This document shows, piece after piece, positions 13,050 to 13,728 of a DNA stretch of 13,728 nucleotides; the first letter of the stretch is position 1; each line of letters opens with the position of its first letter. The stretch is from positions 1 to 13,728 of the forward strand of contig JBDSYA010000294.1 in assembly GCA_039925865.1 (NCBI GenBank), written 5' to 3'. This stretch comes from JBDSYA01 sp039925865. GTDB lineage: Bacteria > Bacteroidota > Ignavibacteria > Tepidaquicellales > Tepidaquicellaceae. Position numbers and translations under genes: made by a program. The notes under the pieces are model-generated. The model worked only from the letters and a program-made list of their open reading frames with translations. It searched no databases and was not told the origin of the DNA.

Positions 13050-13728
13050 TCACAATTCTTCTATCTTATCCATCAGCCATTGTCTTTTCATTATCCACTT
13101 CTTATCATTAACAAGTTTATTCTTAAACATCATCACTTCTTCTCTTCTATTGTTTTTATCCATGTTAAAGATCTTCATAAGCATATTAAAATATTTTAAA
13201 AAGTTATTTATTATTATAACAATTCCCTGATTGGTTTTTTTACTTTTTTTAAAGGTCTTCACATTGTTCAATTGGTTTTTTATTCCTTCGGAATCCTGCA
13301 TTTCATAATAGATTATTGTCGTGTAAATCCGCCGGTTTAATTCAAGCTGTGTATATTTTCCTGTTATTTTAGAAAACCAATATAATGCCGATTTATAATC
13401 TTTTTTGTGAAAATGTATTAAAGCTTTTGTTGTACTATAAACTTCATCGTGGTTTAATTCAGAAAGATAAATTTTATTTTTCTCTATAAATTTTTCCGCC
13501 CAAAGATATTTATTCAGACTAAGAGATACGTTAATTGAATTAATGAAAAAACCGGCAGGAATAATTCCATTTTCTAATACTTCCTCTTTTGGTTTATTCT
13601 TGACAAAATGTAGATCTGTAAACTTAAATAATTTTATCGCTGCTTCCCTCCTGCTTTCTTCGTTTTGGAATTTTCTATAATAAAAATTGTAATAACTCTT
13701 AAGATATCCTTCTGCAAAATTTCTTTTC
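13050..13728 (-). CDS. TPR-like helical repeat protein, C-terminal part only
   Basis: My minus-strand translation from base 13727 is open for 225 codons to TGA 13050-13052, so the start lies beyond the window. The product is all-helical and Lys/Asn-rich, with TPR-like pairs: FINSINVSLSLNKYLWAEKFIEK, then TTKALIHFHKKDYKSALYWF and further helices, ending KRQWLMDKIEEL. This resembles long uncharacterised Ignavibacteria/Bacteroidota proteins with TPR arrays, from memory. No enzyme motif is visible. The end is 57 bases downstream of the DUF2188 remnant on the same strand. Function unknown; probably protein-protein interaction. Confidence 0.75.
   Translation of the reverse strand, partial: KRNFAEGYLKSYYNFYYRKFQNEESRREAAIKLFKFTDLHFVKNKPKEEVLENGIIPAGFFINSINVSLSLNKYLWAEKFIEKNKIYLSELNHDEVYSTTKALIHFHKKDYKSALYWFSKITGKYTQLELNRRIYTTIIYYEMQDSEGIKNQLNNVKTFKKSKKTNQGIVIIINNFLKYFNMLMKIFNMDKNNRREEVMMFKNKLVNDKKWIMKRQWLMDKIEEL

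Overview
The window most likely comes from an Ignavibacteria-type bacterium (Bacteroidota/Chlorobi lineage). Two secreted proteins end in type IX secretion (T9SS) sorting domains with the QNYPNPFN signature, Shine-Dalgarno sequences are mostly weak or absent, and the DNA is AT-rich. The lineage is inferred from these traits, not from a database search.

Layout. (1) Bases 1-916, minus strand: the 3'-truncated part of a DHH-family phosphoesterase of the NrnA type. (2) 917-1927: a gene-poor, repeat-rich kilobase. It holds a tandem pair of 78-bp palindromic repeats, two direct copies of a ~238-bp multi-hairpin element, and between them the start of an ABC-transporter ATPase gene cut off exactly inside its Walker A motif by the second copy. 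(3) 1928-5776, minus strand: a two-gene unit encoding secreted proteins, a YCF48-like beta-propeller followed by an M6-like metalloprotease, both with C-terminal T9SS tails. (4) 5777-6330: an intergenic stretch with a 16-bp palindrome close to the next gene. (5) 6331-12622, plus strand: a co-directional block that looks like a defence island. It holds a single-chain type IIG (Eco57I-like) restriction-modification enzyme broken by a 1-base frameshift, a small zinc ribbon, a PD-(D/E)xK-type nuclease candidate, a DUF6602-like second nuclease candidate, a HEPN-motif protein and a small basic protein. (6) 12623-13049: a bidirectional terminator and a decayed DUF2188 gene carrying a 26-bp palindrome insertion with a 7-bp direct repeat. 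(7) 13050-13728, minus strand: the C-terminal part of a TPR-like protein that runs off the window.

How the genes may work together. The two T9SS cargo proteins are probably co-transcribed and exported. The plus-strand block combines a DNA modification/cleavage enzyme with two further predicted nucleases and a likely RNase-type HEPN protein, separated by gaps of 1, 6, 54, 26 and 23 bases. I cannot assign the 9151-12622 part to a named system, so it is the best candidate for an undescribed one. The flanks show repeated repeat-mediated gene damage: the ABC fragment, the DUF2188 remnant and possibly the frameshifted R-M gene.
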